Source: Hoeflea sp. 108
Lineage (GTDB): Bacteria > Pseudomonadota > Alphaproteobacteria > Rhizobiales > Rhizobiaceae
Direction: 5' to 3'
Length of the DNA stretch: 64,000 bases
Assembly: GCF_000372965.1 (NCBI RefSeq)
Contig: NZ_KB890024.1
Location: forward strand, 4,366,304 to 4,430,303
The position numbers and the translations under genes were made by a program. Position 1 is the first letter of the stretch, and each line of letters starts with the position of its first letter. Below the pieces are notes generated by a model. That model did not search any database. It was given only the letters and a program-made list of their open reading frames with translations, and had not been told where the DNA came from. Shown piece by piece: positions 45,723-53,619 of the stretch.

Positions 45723-46181
45723 TCAGTCGATTGGTCCCTCATCTATGATATCGGGCATCCTTCCCTCCCGCCAGAACAGCGCGTAGGCCATGCCCACAGC
45801 CGTCACGAACTGCGTCACCACGGCCATCTGCTGTCCCATCGACGGCGCCCCGAATTTGCCCAGCGTCATCGCCCCCAGCACGCCAGTGAACATCCAGAAC
45901 ACTGGACGCTGTTGATACGGGGTCAGCGTCAGGTCGCACACCGCCTTGGCAATCCACATGCTCGATACCGCGCCGAAGACGGCGGCGATCATCTGCACGA
46001 CATTCGGCCGGACGCCCATCAACACGAGTGCAAACAGATCGGGAAAGGCATCCTGGGCGACCAGCACCAGACTGACGGCAACGTAGTAGACAAGCGTATA
46101 GGTCCCCAGCGCCACCACCATGGCGGCCGCCGTCTGCACCCCTTGTGGGATCTTGATGTCCCCGCCCGCTTCCATGGTCAT
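45723..46181 (-). CDS. Hypothetical four-helix membrane protein
   Basis: A 152-residue protein with hydrophobic segments at about residues 17-42, 45-70, 92-110 and 118-135, and the motif PYQQRPVFWMFTGVLGAM. Start and stop are coupled to the upstream GNAT gene: its stop codon is one base from this ATG. No family is recognised. The adjacent broken copy shows that the gene was duplicated in tandem. Confidence 0.7.
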   Translation of the reverse strand: MTMEAGGDIKIPQGVQTAAAMVVALGTYTLVYYVAVSLVLVAQDAFPDLFALVLMGVRPNVVQMIAAVFGAVSSMWIAKAVCDLTLTPYQQRPVFWMFTGVLGAMTLGKFGAPSMGQQMAVVTQFVTAVGMAYALFWREGRMPDIIDEGPID

Positions 46182-46182
46182 G

Positions 46183-46686
46183 TCAGGTCCCGGTCTTCAC
46201 AAACAGATGCAGGAGGTCGTCAGGCGCGTCGAGATCGGGATAGGCCGCACCGCTTCGCACGAAACCGTTCGCCTCAAGCACCCGATGCATCGCTGCGTTT
46301 CCGATCAGCGTCGTCGCATAAACAGGGGCCGTGCCCCAGGAGGAAAGGGCCTTCTCGGCAAGCATTTGGCCCAGCCCCCGATTTCGATGGCTGGGAGCGA
46401 CCACGACATAGCCGAACTCGCAGCGGAAGTTTTCGGGATCGAGCACCGAACCGGCCTCGGCGAACTGGTAGGCGCGATAGTCATCGGACGGCGTCTTGAT
46501 CGCCGAGGTGGCCACGATGCTGTCGCCGTCGGAGATCGTAACCAGCAGCTCCGCCTGCCGCACCTTGTGCGCGAGCCCGTCGGTCGGCACCTGTCCACCC
46601 GAAGCCACAAGCGCAGCGAAGGCGGCAAGTTCCGGCTCCGAAAAGGCCTCGGGCCGGTTGGCAAGCAACGTCAGGCCGTCTGGCAT
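46183..46686 (-). CDS. GNAT-family N-acetyltransferase
   Basis: A 167-residue protein with the acetyl-CoA site APSHRNRGLGQMLAEKALSS (motif A) and a C-terminal FVRSGAAYPDL region. GGAG lies 8 bases before the ATG at 46686. The substrate is unknown. It is translated just ahead of the four-helix membrane protein gene, with the stop and start nearly touching, so the two may act together or simply share an mRNA. Confidence 0.84.
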   Translation of the reverse strand: MPDGLTLLANRPEAFSEPELAAFAALVASGGQVPTDGLAHKVRQAELLVTISDGDSIVATSAIKTPSDDYRAYQFAEAGSVLDPENFRCEFGYVVVAPSHRNRGLGQMLAEKALSSWGTAPVYATTLIGNAAMHRVLEANGFVRSGAAYPDLDAPDDLLHLFVKTGT

Positions 46687-46782
46687 GGCGCATCTCCCTG
46701 AGCAGCGACGCCGCCACCAAACCACCACGCGCGCCTGCTCCCAAGCGCCCACGCAGGCGGGACCGCAGTCACGCCGACGGAC

Positions 46783-47196
46783 CTAGTCCATGTAGGTGTA
46801 CGACGCACACATCTCGTCGCTGCTTTCAGGCGGCTCGTCGCCGGTGAACACTGCAACGACCGTCAGGCCCTCGCCGCCAGACCAGGTCGCAAGATAGGAA
46901 ACGTCGCCCGCCCCGCACAGTCGGTTGCCGTTCTCCAACTCGGGGTCGGACGGCGTCTCGACACTGTAGACCGACGCGTTCACCCGCTGGCCGTCGACGA
47001 CGAAATGATCGCCCAGCAAAGCCGAAAATTTCAGTCCCTCGCCATTGGCGAAAGTGATGGAGAAATCGTCCATCGTGATGTCGCCGGTGATGCTCTCGGC
47101 GGTGGTGCTGAAGGCCCGATAGCGGTCACCCTCGGCAAGGGCCGGCGCGGCGCTTGCAAGCAAAAAGCCGAAAACGGCTGACAGGACCTGTTTCAT
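46783..47196 (-). CDS. Hypothetical exported protein
   Basis: A 137-residue protein with a signal peptide (MKQVLSAVFGFLLASAAPAL, cleaved near ALAEG). The mature part looks beta-rich: AESITGDITMDDFSITFANG, LLGDHFVVDGQRVNASVYSV and LATWSGGEGLTVVAVFTGD, with two Cys (RLCGAG and EMCASY) that may pair. It is probably periplasmic and unnamed. It stands as a single gene. Confidence 0.75.
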   Translation of the reverse strand: MKQVLSAVFGFLLASAAPALAEGDRYRAFSTTAESITGDITMDDFSITFANGEGLKFSALLGDHFVVDGQRVNASVYSVETPSDPELENGNRLCGAGDVSYLATWSGGEGLTVVAVFTGDEPPESSDEMCASYTYMD

Positions 47197-47351
47197 TTTT
47201 CCTCATCCCATCTTGAACGGGTGGCGGCCGCGCCAACCGCGCAGCCGTAGTCTAGTGCCATGCTCACGAAACCCAGAATCGATTCTCGGGAGGGATCATG
47301 GACGAATTCAGGGTTTGCAGCACCCTTGCGCGTCCGGGAGGACGCGTGAGC

Positions 47352-47711
47352 TTACTGGCATTCCGAAACGATGATCTTGCAGTTCGGACAGTCTTCAAGC
47401 GCCTTGCTCTCGGCGATCTTCTTGGTCTCGCCAAAGCCGATGCCATAACTGACCCGGTCGCCGGCATAGGCGCCGCATTGCTCGAACCAGACCGCGACTT
47501 CGCAAGTGTCGTTGCCCACTGCCTTGCAGGCCGACACAGCGTTGTTTTCGGCTTCCTTCTGCGTCGAACCCCAACCCAGGCCGTAGCCGGCCTCTTCGGC
47601 CGACGTGCCCTGCGAGTCGTTGACGGCAATCGCACCGAACGCCAGCGCCGACGTGGCCTGCAAGCCGACGAGCGCGGCGATGATCAGGCCGGTTCTGATT
47701 TTCGGAAACAT
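47352..47711 (-). CDS. DUF4189 exported protein
   Basis: A 119-residue protein with a signal peptide (MFPKIRTGLIIAALVGLQAT, cleaved near ALA). The mature part has the DUF4189 pattern: FGAIAVNDSQGTSAEEAGYG, then ENNAVSACKAVGNDTCEVAV, WFEQCGAYAG and a late LEDCPNCKII with paired Cys. Function is unknown; these are small secreted or periplasmic proteins common in rhizobia. The 420-base gap on its 5' side (47712-48132) holds no gene that I see, only an inverted repeat near 47989. Confidence 0.85.
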   Translation of the reverse strand: MFPKIRTGLIIAALVGLQATSALAFGAIAVNDSQGTSAEEAGYGLGWGSTQKEAENNAVSACKAVGNDTCEVAVWFEQCGAYAGDRVSYGIGFGETKKIAESKALEDCPNCKIIVSECQ

Positions 47712-48132
47712 AGGTAGTCCCCCAATGCGACGAACCCCAACGGTCCGCCACGCGCCCGGCCTTGCCGGCTTTCCTCCCATGCACGTCCCGCTGCCCGATC
47801 GGCCGACAGACGCACAAACGCATGTGATTGTTCTGGCCCTACGGCCGCGGTTGCCGGCTTCAGTCCAAGGCGGCCATCGTGCCAAAGCCAGCCGCCGGCG
47901 CAAGCGCAAGACCATGCAAGGTCAAACCACAAAAACTGGCCTTGATTGCTGAAATGCTGGACATGAAATGTTGTCTCATTGCCTGAAATGACAGGTTTTG
48001 TCTGTCACGGCAGCCAAAGCCCGACAAGGCCCCAAAGCATATATCCTTCCGCTAAAATGGCCTGTGCGGGCGCTTGGCGTCGCTTGGCTTAATCCGCCTC
48101 GCTTCCCGCGCCGGTTTGGCGTATGAGCGGCG

Positions 48133-48387
48133 ATGGAAAATATCAGGTTTGAAACGCCCGTCACCGTAAAGGGCGATGCCGCCGGCACACCGCTGCTGCT
48201 GCGCAGTGCCAAGGAGGCCTCGGCTTTCCTGCTCAACAATTGGCCCGGCAAGAAAAGCCCCAAGCATCGCGCAGCCCTTCAGGCATGCTCCGACGCCATC
48301 TCGGGCGAAAAGCCGGCCATGGCTGCCCGGCGGGCCTTCGTCGCTGCGGCGCGCGAGGCCGGCATCTTCATCAACGACAAGGATTGA
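48133..48387 (+). CDS. DUF982 family protein
   Basis: An 84-residue protein of a family nearly restricted to Hyphomicrobiales. FETPVTVKGDAAGTPLLLRS opens the fold, and ASAFLLNNWPGKKSPKHRAA followed by AMAARRAFVAAAREAGIFI are the conserved helices. Function is unknown. It strongly supports the taxonomic placement. An inverted repeat TGACAG-N7-CTGTCA lies about 125 bases upstream. Confidence 0.9.
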   Translation: MENIRFETPVTVKGDAAGTPLLLRSAKEASAFLLNNWPGKKSPKHRAALQACSDAISGEKPAMAARRAFVAAAREAGIFINDKD

Positions 48388-48464
48388 TCGGCGCACCGGC
48401 CCGACGATCACGGGCCGGGTGCAATAGTTCGGCGTCCCGATGCACCCACCGGTGCATCGAAGCC

Positions 48465-48623
48465 CTACTCTTCGGTGTCGCCTTCCGGCTCCGGCTGGGC
48501 ATCCGCGCCGGTCTTGCCGCGCAACTTTGCCTCGGCTTTGGCGGCCAGCTTGTCGGCCTTCTTCGCCGCCTTGGCGCGATCACGGTCGCGGCGTTCCTGA
48601 TTGTAGTTCGTCGGTCTGGGCAT
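48465..48623 (-). CDS. Small charged protein, 52 residues
   Basis: The frame encodes MPRPTNYNQERRDRDRAKAA, then KKADKLAAKAEAKLRG and an acidic tail ending GDTEE. It is basic in the first two-thirds and acidic at the end, helical and probably soluble. Proteins that start MPRPxNYxQERxDR occur widely in rhizobia without known function. The ribosome site is modest (AGAGGA 8-13 bases upstream). Confidence 0.68.
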   Translation of the reverse strand: MPRPTNYNQERRDRDRAKAAKKADKLAAKAEAKLRGKTGADAQPEPEGDTEE

Positions 48624-48715
48624 GCATCGTCCTCTTGTTCCGGTTCATGCCTGCCTAGGGCCATACGCCCTCGAACACAACCGGCCACGTCGGCGCCCGC
48701 CACCCCACCTACCCC

Positions 48716-49432
48716 TCAACCACCCGTGGCGACAAAGAAATTGTCGTTGATGCGGCTGGCCGTCTTGCGGAACGCCTGTAGATAAGGCGCGACCGTCTGG
48801 GCGAGACGCCCCGCCTCCTCCGCCCCAAGCGCCTGCTTCAGGCTCGCCGCATATTCGGGGATCTTCGACCAGTCTCCAACCGTACGGTCGGTGATCTCCA
48901 TGTGATACTGGAAACCGTAGGCATTGAGGCCGACGCGCATCGCCTGGATGGCGCAGGCGGCATTCCCGGCCAGCACTTCTCCGCCTTCCGGCAGCATCGA
49001 CACCTCCGCGCCGTGCCACTGTAATGTCTCGATCTTCGGCTCGACGCCGGAAAACAGCCGGTCGCGGCGGCCCGCTTCGGTCAATTCGACCGTCGCCAGC
49101 CCGACCTCCGGCGCTTTCATCAGCCCGACCTTACCGCCCAGCGCATCGGCCAGCAGCTGGTGCCCTAGGCAGATGCCGAGATAGGGCCTCCGGAGCTCGC
49201 GCACCCAATGCCTGATCGCCGCCTTTTCAGGCACGAGCCAAGGGTGCTGCTCCTCCTGCCACACATCCATCGGCCCGCCCATCACAGCCAGCATGTCATA
49301 GCCGTCGAGGTCGGGGATCGCCTCGCCCTCGTCCAGTTCGACGATGTGCTCACTATGCCCGGCATTGCGCCAGAACTCGGCGAAGATGCCGCTGTGTTCG
49401 ACCCTGAGATGCTGGAATACAAGGATTTTCAT
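48716..49432 (-). CDS. Type 1 glutamine amidotransferase-like protein
   Basis: A 238-residue class I amidotransferase domain with the nucleophile Cys88 in YLGICLGHQLLADALGG, the oxyanion segment VMGGPMDVW and the late YGFQYHMEIT that supplies His and Glu. It is a stand-alone domain, as in GMP-synthase-like proteins and gamma-glutamyl hydrolases (PuuD or YfeJ-like). The acceptor is unknown. ATG 49432 fits the domain boundary. Confidence 0.85.
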   Translation of the reverse strand: MKILVFQHLRVEHSGIFAEFWRNAGHSEHIVELDEGEAIPDLDGYDMLAVMGGPMDVWQEEQHPWLVPEKAAIRHWVRELRRPYLGICLGHQLLADALGGKVGLMKAPEVGLATVELTEAGRRDRLFSGVEPKIETLQWHGAEVSMLPEGGEVLAGNAACAIQAMRVGLNAYGFQYHMEITDRTVGDWSKIPEYAASLKQALGAEEAGRLAQTVAPYLQAFRKTASRINDNFFVATGG

Positions 49433-49595
49433 CGGATGCCCTCGGCCGCTTGCAGCCGCCAATGTGAAACCAATGTCCGTGAGGCGCGATAGGTCACGGC
49501 GTCAGCGCAAGTTGGCGCAGGCACCTCTCCTGTAGCCGCGTCGCAGCCGCTCCGTTTCAGTGGTATTCTTGTGCCGTTTCGGGATGGAGGAGAGG

Positions 49596-50054
49596 ATGTC
49601 CCAGTTTGACAAGGCCGTAGTCTCGTTGCCCGGCAGCGAGCGTTTTGGCCGCGCGCCCTTCGGAGCCAGGGTCGTTATCCACGCCACCGCTGCCGACACC
49701 AACGGCGCCTTCGGTATGTGGGAGACCTTCACGCCGCCCGGCCGGGGCCCGGAGCCCCACACCCACACACGCGAGACCGAGGTCTTCCGCGTCATCAAGG
49801 GCACCTACAGGTTTCGCTGCGGCGGTGACGAGTTCGACGCCCCGGCCGGCACGGTGGTAACCCTGCCGCCCTTCGTCGAGCATTCCTGGAAAAACATCGG
49901 CGACGAGCCCGGCCAGATGTTCGCCATCGTCACGCCAGGTGGCTTCGAGCAACTGTTCATCGACATCGAGGTGGCGAACGCCGATACCCCAGAAGAGATA
50001 GCTGCGATCGAAGCCCGCCTCGGCATCGTCAACGAGGCGACAATGGCACTTTGA
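49596..50054 (+). CDS. Cupin-domain protein
   Basis: A 152-residue cupin with the metal-binding pattern PEPHTHTRETEVFRVIKGT (three His/Glu ligands) and VTLPPFVEHSWKNIGDEPGQ with the fourth His. The tail ADTPEEIAAIEARLGI is helical. GGAGGAGAGG precedes ATG 49596. It is probably a metal-dependent enzyme or binding protein; substrate unknown. Confidence 0.85.
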   Translation: MSQFDKAVVSLPGSERFGRAPFGARVVIHATAADTNGAFGMWETFTPPGRGPEPHTHTRETEVFRVIKGTYRFRCGGDEFDAPAGTVVTLPPFVEHSWKNIGDEPGQMFAIVTPGGFEQLFIDIEVANADTPEEIAAIEARLGIVNEATMAL

Positions 50055-50114
50055 ACCGTCTTTATCCCATTTCGGCACACACCCGGCTGGCACGCTTGAT
50101 GCAACGTTTCGGTT

Positions 50115-50235
50115 GCCGGTGAAAGCCGGACCCGGTCTGCATCAGATCGGGAATAGGCTCGCCGGGGTGGGGAAGGGGTTTCTCTCCGGCGAGTTCTGCA
50201 GCCGAGGCAAGTGTGCGGGCGCCGCTTGCCTCGGC
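50115..50235 (+). promoter_or_regulatory. Structured leader of the TauE/SafE gene
   Basis: Consecutive hairpins can form before the gene: CTCGCCGG at 50158-50165 with CCGGCGAG at 50186-50193, and GCCGAGGCAAG at 50201-50211 with its perfect complement at 50225-50235. A smaller CCGG stem lies at 50116-50129. No named riboswitch class is recognised. Confidence 0.4.
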
Positions 50236-50269
50236 CCCCTCGCCCTCCATTGCCCCAACTCCGGGATCG

Positions 50270-51040
50270 ATGCATCTTCGCTTCATGCTGGAGCCCTTAC
50301 TGCTGGTCGCAACAGTCGGTGCGGTCTTTGTTCTTGCCGGATTGGTCAAGGGCGTCGTCGGGCTTGGCCTGCCGACAATCGCCATGGGGCTGCTCGGCCT
50401 CGTCATGCTGCCGGCCCAGGCCGCCGCGATCCTGCTCCTGCCCTCCTTCGTCACCAACATCTGGCAATTGCTGGCCGGCCCGAATGTCTCCGCGCTGACG
50501 CGTCGCCTGTGGCCGATGATGGTTGCGGTCTTCCTCACCACCCTCGCCTCGAGCGGCCTCATCACCAGCATCTATACGACTACGGTCACGGCCAGCCTCG
50601 GCCTTGTGCTTCTCGCTTATGCCGTGCTCGGACTGCTCAGGCTGCGCATGTCGGTGCCCCCCGCCATCGAGCCCTGGGCCAGCCCGCTCGTCGGCGCCGC
50701 AACCGGAGTGATGACGGGCGCTACCGGTGTCTTCGTCATTCCGGCCGTGCCCTATCTCGGCGGCCTTGGCCTTGGCCGCGACGACCTGGTGCAGGCACTT
50801 GGCCTGTCCTTCACCGTCTCCACGGCAGCACTTGCCGTCGGGCTCTGGATGAACGGCGCGGTGCCCATGCAATCGCTCGGCATCTCGGCCTACGCTGTGC
50901 TGCCGGCATTGCTGGGTATGTGGCTGGGCGGCTGGCTGCGCGGCCGCATCGAACCGGAAACCTTCAGGCGTTGGTTCTTTGCCGGGCTCGCCGTCCTCGG
51001 CGCCCATATTTCCTGGCAGGGCCTGGCGCCAGCCTTCTAG
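50270..51040 (+). CDS. TauE/SafE-family membrane exporter
   Basis: A 256-residue protein with seven or eight helices and the repeated family signatures VLAGLVKGVVGLGLPTIAMG in the first half and GAATGVMTGATGVFVIPAVP in the second. Members move sulfite, sulfoacetate, taurine-derived or other organic anions. The substrate here is unknown. The start is uncertain between ATG 50270 and ATG 50285. A structured leader precedes it and a repeat element follows. Confidence 0.86.
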   Translation: MHLRFMLEPLLLVATVGAVFVLAGLVKGVVGLGLPTIAMGLLGLVMLPAQAAAILLLPSFVTNIWQLLAGPNVSALTRRLWPMMVAVFLTTLASSGLITSIYTTTVTASLGLVLLAYAVLGLLRLRMSVPPAIEPWASPLVGAATGVMTGATGVFVIPAVPYLGGLGLGRDDLVQALGLSFTVSTAALAVGLWMNGAVPMQSLGISAYAVLPALLGMWLGGWLRGRIEPETFRRWFFAGLAVLGAHISWQGLAPAF

Positions 51041-51141
51041 AGCAATTCCAGGAAAAGTGCGCCGCGGTTTTCCGTCCGGAATTGCGCAAAAACAAAGAGA
51101 TAGAGGATTTTTGCGATTCGAAGAAAAGCGGAAATGCTCTA
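51041..51141. repeat. Rhizobial intergenic mosaic element
   Basis: Begins AGAGCAATTCCAGGAAAAGT and continues through GCGGTTTTCCGTCCGGAATT to an A-rich stretch (AAAAACAAAGAGATAGAG) and ends ATGCTCTAG. This repeat type is familiar from Mesorhizobium and related genomes. It covers the gap between the TauE gene and the convergent small gene. Confidence 0.75.
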
Positions 51142-51294
51142 GTGCCCGAGAAGTGCGGTGATCGAGATCGCCGCAAGCGCTGCTACCGCAAGCTTCCAGA
51201 AATCGCGTCGCTGCCTGAGCCCTGGCAGACCGAGCGGCTTGATGATCTGGATGGCCATCATGGCGATGATGACGAGCGACAGCGCTTTGGACAT
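51139..51294 (-). CDS. 51-residue small membrane protein
   Basis: The frame encodes MSKALSLVIIAMMAIQIIKP, then LGLPGLRQRRDFWKLAVAAL and a second hydrophobic end, ISITALLGH. Two membrane helices flank a basic loop with GLPGLRxRRDFWK, a motif I recall from small conserved proteins of this order. Its function is unknown. The stop lies at the edge of the repeat element. Confidence 0.72.
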   Translation of the reverse strand: MSKALSLVIIAMMAIQIIKPLGLPGLRQRRDFWKLAVAALAAISITALLGH

Positions 51295-51541
51295 GCCGTC
51301 TTTGACCAATTTCGCGCGCCGCTGTCAAAGCGCCCCACGCTGCCGGCGATCTGCTAAAGTGGGCGCTACGAATTGAGAACAGCGGCCTTGCGCGGAAGCG
51401 CCTCGAAAAGACGGTCGAAACACCATTTTCGGAGCCGCTGTTAAACCAAGGTCAAATGGACGCCGCCGCCGCAAGGACATTACAAAATCCGCCAACCATA
51501 AAAGGCCCTCGAGGGCAAAGACATCCTGGGAAGGAGACGCC

Positions 51542-53449
51542 ATGTCATCTCGCTATCATGAGGTCTATGACGGCTGGACGCGTGACCCCGAGCGGTTCTG
51601 GGCCGAGGCGGCAGAAGCAATCGACTGGTCCAAGCCCTGGGACAAGGTGTTCGACGCCGGTGCGGGCGTCTATGGCCGCTGGTTCACCGGAGCCGAATGC
51701 AACACCTGCTACAATGCGCTCGACCGCCACGTCGCGTCCGGCCGCGCCGACCAGGTGGCACTGATCCACGACAGCCCAATCACCGGCACGATCAAGAAAT
51801 TCACCTATGCCGAACTTCTGGCCGAGGTGAATGCGCTGGCCAGCGTGCTGCGCGACCACGGCATCGGCAAGGGCGACCGCGTCATCCTCTACATGCCGAT
51901 GGTGACGGAAGCAGCCATAGCCATGCTCGCCTGCGCTCGCTTGGGCGCCATCCATTCGGTCGTCTTCGGAGGTTTCGCCGCCAAGGAACTCGCCACCCGC
52001 ATCGACGACGCCACACCGAAGCTGATCGTCTCGGCGTCCTGCGGCATCGAACCCGGCCGCGTCATCGCCTACAAGCCGCTGCTCGACCAGGCGATCGAAC
52101 TCTCGGCCCACAAGCCCGAGCGCTGCCTCATCCTGCAGCGCCCTCAGCTGCCATGTGACCTCGTCGCCAGCCGCGACCTCGACTATGCCGAGGCGGTGGG
52201 GGCGGCACGCGCCGCTGGCCGCACCACCGAATGTGTCTCCGTCGCCGCCACAGATCCGCTCTACGTGCTCTACACCTCGGGCACCACGGGCCAGCCCAAG
52301 GGCGTAGTGCGTGACAATGGCGGCCACATGGTCGCGCTCAAATGGTCGATGGAGAACGAGTTCGGCGTCAGGCCGGGCGAGGTCTTCTGGGCCGCATCGG
52401 ATGTCGGCTGGGTGGTCGGCCATTCCTACATCGTCTATGGCCCACTGCTGCACGGCGCCACCACCATCCTGTTCGAGGGCAAGCCGGTCGGCACACCTGA
52501 CGCCGGCACGTTCTGGCGGGTCATTTCGGAACACGGTGTCGTCGCCCTGTTCACCGCGCCGACCGCCTTCCGCGCCATCAAGAAGGAAGATCCGCAAGGC
52601 CTCTTCGTTCCGCAGTATGACCTCACGAAATTCCGAACCCTGTTTCTCGCCGGCGAGCGCGCCGATCCCGAAACCATCAAATGGGCTGAGCAGAAGCTGA
52701 AGGTTCCTGTCATCGATCATTGGTGGCAGACAGAGACCGGCCACCCGATCAGCCAGAACCCTGTCGGGCTCGGCTTGCTGCCGGTCAAATACGGCTCGCC
52801 CTGCGTGCCGATGCCGGGCTACGACGTGCGTGTGCTCGACGATGCCGGCCATGACGTTCCGCGCGGCACGCTTGGCAATGTCGTGGTCAAGCTGCCTCTG
52901 CCGCCCGGCTGCCTTCCGACACTGTGGCACGCCGACGAGCGCTTCTTCAACGCGTACCTCGCCGAGTTCCCCGGCTATTACAAGACGGCCGATGCCGGCT
53001 ACATCGACGACGACAACTACCTCTTCATCATGGCTCGCACCGACGACATCATCAACGTCGCCGGCCACCGCCTGTCGACCGGCGGCATGGAGGAAGTTGT
53101 GGCCGAGCACCCCGATGTCGCCGAATGCGCCGTCATCGGCATTGCCGACGCCATGAAGGGCCAGGTGCCCTGCGGCTTCATCGTGCTGAATTCCAGCGTT
53201 TCCCGCGACATGGCAACGATCGAAAAAGAAGTCGTCGGCCTCGTCCGCGACCGCATCGGCCCGGTCGCCGCCTTCAAGATGGTGGTCACCATCAAGCGCC
53301 TGCCCAAGACGCGCTCGGGAAAAATCCTGCGCGGCACCATGCAGAAGATCGCCGACCACGAGGAATGGAAAATGCCCGCTACCATCGACGATCCTGCCAT
53401 CCTCGACGAAATCACGGAGGCGCTGAAGGCTCGAGGCATCGGAGTCTAG
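51542..53449 (+). CDS. prpE: Propionyl-CoA synthetase
   Basis: A 635-residue acyl-CoA synthetase of the acetyl/propionyl type. YTSGTTGQPKGVVRDNGGH is the ATP/AMP motif with the PrpE-type VVRDNGGH; VFWAASDVGWVVGHSYIVYG and WWQTETGHPI follow; PKTRSGKILRGTM contains the conserved Lys that is often acetylated. It activates propionate to propionyl-CoA. AAGGAGA stands upstream. No other propionate genes lie nearby. Confidence 0.92.
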   Translation: MSSRYHEVYDGWTRDPERFWAEAAEAIDWSKPWDKVFDAGAGVYGRWFTGAECNTCYNALDRHVASGRADQVALIHDSPITGTIKKFTYAELLAEVNALASVLRDHGIGKGDRVILYMPMVTEAAIAMLACARLGAIHSVVFGGFAAKELATRIDDATPKLIVSASCGIEPGRVIAYKPLLDQAIELSAHKPERCLILQRPQLPCDLVASRDLDYAEAVGAARAAGRTTECVSVAATDPLYVLYTSGTTGQPKGVVRDNGGHMVALKWSMENEFGVRPGEVFWAASDVGWVVGHSYIVYGPLLHGATTILFEGKPVGTPDAGTFWRVISEHGVVALFTAPTAFRAIKKEDPQGLFVPQYDLTKFRTLFLAGERADPETIKWAEQKLKVPVIDHWWQTETGHPISQNPVGLGLLPVKYGSPCVPMPGYDVRVLDDAGHDVPRGTLGNVVVKLPLPPGCLPTLWHADERFFNAYLAEFPGYYKTADAGYIDDDNYLFIMARTDDIINVAGHRLSTGGMEEVVAEHPDVAECAVIGIADAMKGQVPCGFIVLNSSVSRDMATIEKEVVGLVRDRIGPVAAFKMVVTIKRLPKTRSGKILRGTMQKIADHEEWKMPATIDDPAILDEITEALKARGIGV

Positions 53450-53619
53450 CGCCCTCGTGGCTCGACAGGCTCACCATTCGACACGCCATGAGCCCGTCGA
53501 GCAGTATTGGGAACGCGACGACGCTTCATCCTCCGCACCCGCAGATTTGGACGCTGTGCCATTGCCTGCACGCCAACCTCAAGGCAAGTTGCCCCTGATT
53601 GCATGAGGGGCACCGGAAT

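Noticed and set aside
50110..50170. GGTGAAAGCCGGAC-like stretch suggesting a cobalamin riboswitch.
   Set aside because: The order and spacing of the conserved boxes do not fit and the B12-box is missing.
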